A stretch of 64,000 bases of DNA from Atriophallophorus winterbourni (taxonomy: Eukaryota > Platyhelminthes > Trematoda > Plagiorchiida > Microphallidae): assembly GCA_013407085.1 (NCBI GenBank), contig JACCGJ010014592.1, positions 39,246 to 103,245 of the forward strand, in the 5' to 3' direction. The position numbers and the translations under genes are program-made. Positions within the stretch are counted from its first letter, which is position 1, and every line of letters begins with the position of its first letter. A model generated the notes under the pieces. The model was not told where the DNA came from. It was given only the letters and a program-made list of their open reading frames with translations, and did not search any database. This document shows positions 58,198-64,000 of this stretch, piece by piece.

Positions 58198-59019
58198 AGA
58201 TAGTTCGTTCGCTGTCTATACAACAGAGGGTGCCCTCCTAACATGAGTCCAAAGTAACTTCGCAGTGGTGACAAAGATGATAATAAACAGGGAGTGTGTA
58301 CGAAATGGTTAACTATACGACAGTTAAACCGGTATCATCAGAAGGAGACACGAACGGATGCTGAATGCTTTCCATGCATTCCGTGGTATCGTGAACATAT
58401 CGTGGGTGAACAAGCTGACAAAAGATGAAGTGCTCTGAAAAGCTGGTCTACAGAAAATGCTAACCCTATTAATAGATCGCCGCCTCCGGTGGTCTTGAAT
58501 GGTTTAGAGAACAGATAATGATAGTATTTCTGAAGATTCTCTAATTGGTGATTTGAAATCAGGGAGTCGAGTACTGCCTATCGCTACGAGCGCAGTGAGA
58601 TATATTATTTCTCGCGGATCAGACTGTTTATTCCTCAGAAATGCTGCATAGCATCAATATATCATGCGATTTAGATGTACATCCATAGTCGGCATCAATC
58701 GAAGTAGGCAAACAATGACTACATCTGATTACTGAAGAATAGCAAAATATGAACACGATACACAGGTGAAACACTCAAAATCATTCGAATAAGGATTCCA
58801 GTACTAGATTTTAAATATCATAGGAGGAGAATAAGATGAAAATCAAGTTTTTAAAATCAAAATATATCAATGCGATTAAATTTTGCGTCCCTCATGAAGC
58901 TTGAAATCTCAGAGTACATCAGGAAATAATTGTGTTAGTAATATTCAAAATAAAGTAGGCTGCAAAATATATGTTAAATGATATGGAACATAAATTAATA
59001 ATGAATGTTAATGTAAACA
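58198..59019. other. No gene recognised
   Basis: No domain or repeat seen. Confidence 0.45.
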
Positions 59020-60130
59020 CTCTTGATTAAAATGTTTCATGGTGACTAAAAGCACATAGCTTCACAATTACCATAGCATAGTAACATATTATTTAAGGAA
59101 AACGAAATAACACATAATCCTCTATTTTCACTTATACACAACGTAAGTTCATAAGCAGTGGTCTTCAACTCCTTGTACAAGAATTAAGTGTCCGAATTTC
59201 GATTGAATGTTACGACAATTTGATGGGCAACAATAATTTAGGGCAGGGCATTCCATAAGAAACAGACACGCTTTGATGAACTATATTGGTGAAAGCTAAT
59301 GTAAGAATAGAAAATTCGTAATGTCTACGAATGGTGGAGTGTATGTTGAGAGTGAAGGTACTCCAATAATTGTGAGTAAATGGGGCATGTAATGTTTGTT
59401 ACACAAGTGTCAAGTCACCTCTGAGGTTAAGTTGACGGTGTTAAGGAGACTCATTTATTACAATCGTCCCTCGTACATTAGGTTTTTCAAACCGCTCACA
59501 AGTTTGGTTGCACAATGGTATATTTTGAGAAACAACGTTATATAAGATTTAACCAGGGAGTCTTAGCATGCGGAGCATGCTGTATCGTTGGACAGTGGTA
59601 TGATTTATTGATTATGGTATAAGTTTCAGGCAAGAAGGTTCTGAAGTACTTTCACAGCATAATTGAAAGCTTGAAAGCACGCTTTTACGTGACTTCATCA
59701 TGCACGCGGTATTTAGGCTTCCGCATGCACAAACACCAACATTCGTTTCTGACTGCGACTAGCTAAATAATACCTTCACAAACTTGTATTGGAATTCAAA
59801 TGCCAATATAATTTTTGCTCACTGAGATGAGTTTCAAGCCACACGAGTAGCTGACCGCCGATACCCATCTGTTGCAGCATTGCAGCATTTGAAAGAGATC
59901 AACTAAGTCGATAGTTCAAGAAAATCTAGATAGTAACCGTGGATTCTAGCTCCGTCGTCAAACGCTCGGATCCAGTTGTTTAGCAACGTCGGCATGTTTG
60001 TTAAGCAGGAGCGAGATTTGCGAAAACCATGCTACATTGTAGACAAATTATTTCAAGATTATAATTGGTAGATTGTTTCCGACACCCTAGGCTCGAAATT
60101 TTTGTGACATCGCATTATCTATATTTCTAT
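59020..60130 (-). pseudogene. CR1-like LINE relic, RT to 3' end
   Basis: Minus strand. The 3' end at the left (GTAATTGTGAAGCTATGTGC on minus, about 59048-59075). Post-RT blocks around 59520-59250 (CNQTCERFEKPNVRG, NLRGDLTLV, YGMPCP). RT region near 60030-59900 (SLLLNKHADVAKQLDPSV, HGYYLDFLELST, a degenerate form of YLDFSKAFD). Heavily decayed, with stops in all frames. Confidence 0.6.
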
Positions 60131-63100
60131 TACCCGTGTAGATTGTGAAATTACCCCAGACTCTCACTCCATTGTAACCAGTCGGTTGGTTGGTAAATGT
60201 TTAAACAATTTAATAAATGGTGTTCACTGCAGTTTACCAAATAAATTTAGTTGATTTGGTTCGTCAGCTTCACGTTATTGTTGAGATATTTTCGGCACAA
60301 ATGTCATTGTATAATCGCTGAATTAATCGTAATTTCACTCAGCTCTTGTGTCAAGTATGATGCCCTAGGTTTTTAATCGATGTTGTTGTTAACAGAATTA
60401 AATTCACTTGTTCAAATGTTAAGGAGAACAACGGCTGTTTTTATGAGGCTGTTATTCAATTCTTTTAAGCATTGGAAACACGCTTGATTTTCCGCATGAT
60501 GGAGCCTTGACAATCCGATAAAGCGAATTTATATTTCTCTCGTTTCCCGATCCATTTTTGCGTGATCACTTATCGTGAAACAAGAGCAACATGTTCTTTC
60601 TACATAAAAATATTCGCGAATTTTGCTATTTGTTTGACTAAAGGCTTTTAAAGGTTGTGGAACAATGATTTCTGGTGTTGTGCGTGTAAAGCTCTCCTGT
60701 TTATTTTTATATTGGAGGGTATCATTTGATTGAACGTTCAGATCGTGAAACTTTATGCTCGTTCTTAAGAGTATAACGCAACTTCACTTCTTTTGTGTGA
60801 GCGATCATTCGGTAAAACAACCATATTTAGATCAAGATTTCGCTTAAAGTCAAGCTAAATTGAAATAATTTTTAGTAACAGCGATGTGGTCTGGTAAGTA
60901 TCGATTGCACAGCTCGGTTATTTCAGCTAATTTATTGAAAAAAGTTGAGCGTTCAGAGAAAGGTGAATGAGCATCTCTCATGTGACAATTAAACTTGAAC
61001 TGTCAACGTCGGAACTTCTTCATTTTAAATTGAAGCAAGTTGCGATATTTTTACTGTTGACTTTGTTACAATTTAAGATAATTTTGCTATTTAAAACTGC
61101 AATTATACACGACCATTGGATTTTGCATTACCCAAAATAACGTTGTCAGGTAATCATTTATTTTCCAGTAACAGCAATGATCTAACAGCGTCCGCTATGC
61201 AAGTTGGCAAAAATATATCCTTGAGTGAAGTTGAACTGTTTCCTTGGTAGACCAGCAAACAAGGTATTCTGTGCATGTCAACGAGAACGTAAATCTAGTA
61301 ACAGATTTTATCGAGAATGAATGACCATTGTTTACGATCGTGCACTCAAAAACATATATGGCCCATGCATTTTCTGACACATCGAAGATAATAAGAATCC
61401 TCCATGGTGCTTGACCCCGTTCATTTAGCTTTCCTTAACTTTCCCACTTAAGTAGTTCAGCATGATGCGGTGGCGTCAGTCACTTTACTCTCGTTAGCAG
61501 ATATGAATTCGACAGGACATTTTCCATGTCATTTTCGGTAACAGTATTAGCCATAAGCTAACATCGGTGGTCTAGATCTGGGGAACTCGGGTGACGAGCA
61601 AGTGGAGTTACTGATGAAGGATATATTTCATCTAAAACAATTCAAATGCAACATTCGGAACCAATTTTAAAAGACATGTTTTTCTTTAATAGAAAAATCG
61701 TTACTTCTGACTCGGAAATATTAATGCATATTACATGCATATTATGTGCATTTTTGTGTTCTTTGGCTCTTTATAATATGAGTAATAGAATAAATTATTA
61801 GACAAATAATCCTCGTTACATATCTCAATTAACAATGTAATGGAAAGTAAAGTGTATTTTATTATTTTTAAGCGACAGCTTCAAATAAGGACAAGCTTAT
61901 TCGGTTTTGCTCACTTCAACTTATACCGTTATGTGTAAATAATTGTAAGCTGGCCGATTCGGACTACCTTTCACGGTAATTTTTGATTGTATTAGATGGT
62001 AGCAGTTATAGTTCCATTATACGCCAAAAATTTTATACTACAAATAATATTTTACAAAAGTTGGGAATAAGTTTTTCTAGTTGTCGTTCATTGAGACATC
62101 AAATAACAAACGCTCATGAAAAATATTAGTTTTACTAATAATATTAGTTACCCTACGCTAAAAAATTAATAGAAATAAAGACTTATTTAATATCAAAACA
62201 TAAATTATACAATTGATAAAAGTGCTGAGACAATAATGTGCAACTGCGAATTCGCCAATGCCTGTAAAAATAATTATGAATTGTCAGTGCTGAAATCGCC
62301 AATAAACATAAAATATGGGATCATGGATATTAGCCTGGCACAGCATTAGACAATGTTTACACAACGATTACATAATTGTCATAGCGCTCCTAGTTCAACA
62401 ATTTTTTTATTTCAAATAATCGTCATGGCGATGTATGCCCGCGTGAAATGAGTGAACAGAATGACCGACATGTACATAGTGAGTTAAAAATCTAATAAGT
62501 TATCGATTCAGCCAGAAAAATATTCAATTACATTTAATCAGAATATCAACTCAATCAACTATATGAGTTTCAAATAAATGGTAACAAGCAGCGAGGATTA
62601 CAAAGCGAATTTTATTTATATATTATAATATATAATTACATTGTAATTGCTCAAAGGCATGAAAATTTAAATTAATTTGACTATAGTGATGATTAGGAAG
62701 AGATGCGGCTCTGAGGGTCTAACCCTCTGTCGTTTATCAAGTATAAGAAAAAGTTTAGTCTAATTTAAATCGTACTTCCTGTTATACAATATAAATTTTA
62801 GTCTATTTTTAATGACGCATGAATTAGATATTAATTGATCCGTAAGAAACTGTTAACCGTCTTTTTTGAATTTGCGGTAGATGTGGCAACCAAGGCGAAT
62901 TATTTTCAAATGTGAGAAATTTTCATAATTACAACCAGGAATTATCGCTGGCCGAAATTAGAATATCTAAGTAAAGCCCAGAACAGATAGCTCAATTTTG
63001 CGAATTATCTCTATTTTTGAACCGATCAATTTGGTTGACATTTTTCTATATCCGATTGAGTTTCAATTATTCTGCATGTTTTTTAAATATGGGCTTAAAG

Positions 63101-63142
63101 ACCATAATATTATCAGTAGGTCTTGAAAGGTTTTGGAAAACA
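60131..63142. other. 3 kb AT-rich region without recognised features
   Basis: Read on both strands. Only a weak minus-strand frame at 61195-61380 (SENAWAIYVFECTIVNNGHS) hints at a decayed retroelement RNase H. No exon-like structure, RNA gene or repeat boundary was found. Confidence 0.5.
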
Positions 63143-63420
63143 ACATATTTGTTGTTGTTGGCCTCCTTCGGTCGATGTCCACCATGGATGTACATCACAA
63201 TCGAATGAAGATTCATGTTTTACAGCTTTTTGAATGACTAAACAGTCCGATCTGGGAGGAACAATATCTCCCGCAGCGCTCACAAGGCTGGCCAGAACTC
63301 TGTTGTAGGGCGTCAGTTACACACCGGCGGCGATATCTCAGCGGAGTGCTGCGCTTTTCGTAAAGATTTGTGCTGTTTTGAGCTATAATTACAAAAATTG
63401 TTATTTGATTCACAGTCGTT
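63143..63420 (-). pseudogene. LINE-H 3' end with C-terminal zinc finger
   Basis: The minus-strand frame 63413-63213 ends QPCERCGRYCSSQIGLFSHS followed by KSC, a CX2C...HX4C finger of the type (CxxCGRxCxSRIGLxSHxRxC) that closes ORF2 in the LINE-H family. The 3' UTR follows (GATTGTGATGTACATCCATG, GGCCAACAACAAC) and ends at about 63143. Part of it is repeated at 50284-50410. Confidence 0.65.
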
Positions 63421-64000
63421 TTTAAAAACGATTGAAATAAATGAAAAACACGAAATTCAGGAAAACATTTAGCATCGAAATGCCTTTAAAAGATCTTCAA
63501 AATATATTTGGAGAGCGATATATTTTCTTAGATTTAAACAATGGAACTTGAATCTACATTTTGGCTCAAGCAGAAGCCAATAAATTTTGAACCATGTTTT
63601 TCAAACCTACAATAGGGTTTCCAAGACTACTAATGAATGCATATTATCACAATCTAAACTTTTGAGGTAATTTTCGATGCATACCGAAAATGCACGTGAT
63701 AATTAGCATGATACACACATTTTCGGAAAATTAGAATTTAGAAATCGCTCTTATTCAATAAAATTACCCTCGAAATGTTTTTTACACGTGATGCGTGATT
63801 TATAGAAAATTTGATGATAATTTTATACGTACTCTAATTTCCATATATATTATAATTTTTTGACACCAAAAATAGACGGCTGAAATGTTTCTCCACCTTA
63901 TACGTACAAAACCTAAAATCGACCCCTTTGACACAAAAGCATATAATAATTCATTACTTTACAAATTACAAATGAAAACTTTCGAGTAATTGCAAAACAA
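63421..64000. other. No gene recognised
   Basis: AT-rich; no signal seen. Confidence 0.45.

Noticed and set aside
61195..61380. Possible BEL/Pao RNase H relic on the minus strand
   Set aside because: Only a loose match around SENAWAIYVFECTIVNNG; no catalytic motif or neighbouring RT is visible.

Overview
This is a stretch of animal genomic DNA made almost entirely of transposable elements. I found no host gene, RNA gene, CRISPR array or prokaryotic signal. The mix is three kinds of RTE-like LINE, CR1-like LINEs with a PHD-finger ORF1, a second LINE with a coiled-coil/RRM-like ORF1, a Penelope-like element, several Ty3/gypsy elements, a pogo/Tigger DNA transposon and short non-autonomous repeats. 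From memory, the RTE element split across 30.8-35.4 kb is very like the SR2 type of schistosomes, so a digenean flatworm is my best inference. Names below (CR1-A, LINE-B, RTE-C/D/E/F, LINE-H, SINE-R, SINE-G, gypsy1 to gypsy4) are local labels only.

0-13 kb: CR1-A country. A full-length CR1-A (1370-6196, 9-bp target duplication) sits inside a gypsy integrase remnant. Rearranged CR1-A and LINE-B pieces follow, including a LINE-B copy nested in another CR1-A copy.

13-31 kb: a nested stack. An old minus-strand RTE-C copy has been split in turn by gypsy2 (itself split by SINE-G), by RTE-D (18362-22047, 11-bp target duplication, one long open frame) and by RTE-F. RTE-F is in turn interrupted by SINE-R and by gypsy1 (26143-30098). 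gypsy1 has a 5-bp target duplication and LTRs identical except for one 3-bp gap. Its primer-binding site is perfectly complementary to its own LTR, which suggests self-priming.

31-43 kb: the SR2-like RTE-E split by an RTE-D copy, then CR1 pieces, an RTE-C copy split by a second SINE-G, a TIR element and a second SINE-R.

43-58 kb: a Penelope-like element split by a LINE-B copy, then a gypsy gag/protease relic. LINE-H comes next; it is split by another LINE-B, which itself carries a pogo/Tigger element with an intact 426-aa transposase. The block ends with gypsy4, an old gag-bearing LTR element.

58-64 kb: AT-rich sequence with only one CR1 relic and one LINE-H tail recognised.

The elements are not an operon or pathway. 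Their relations are those of insertion order and of parasitism: SINE-R and SINE-G share leader or tail modules with the RTE LINEs that probably mobilise them.
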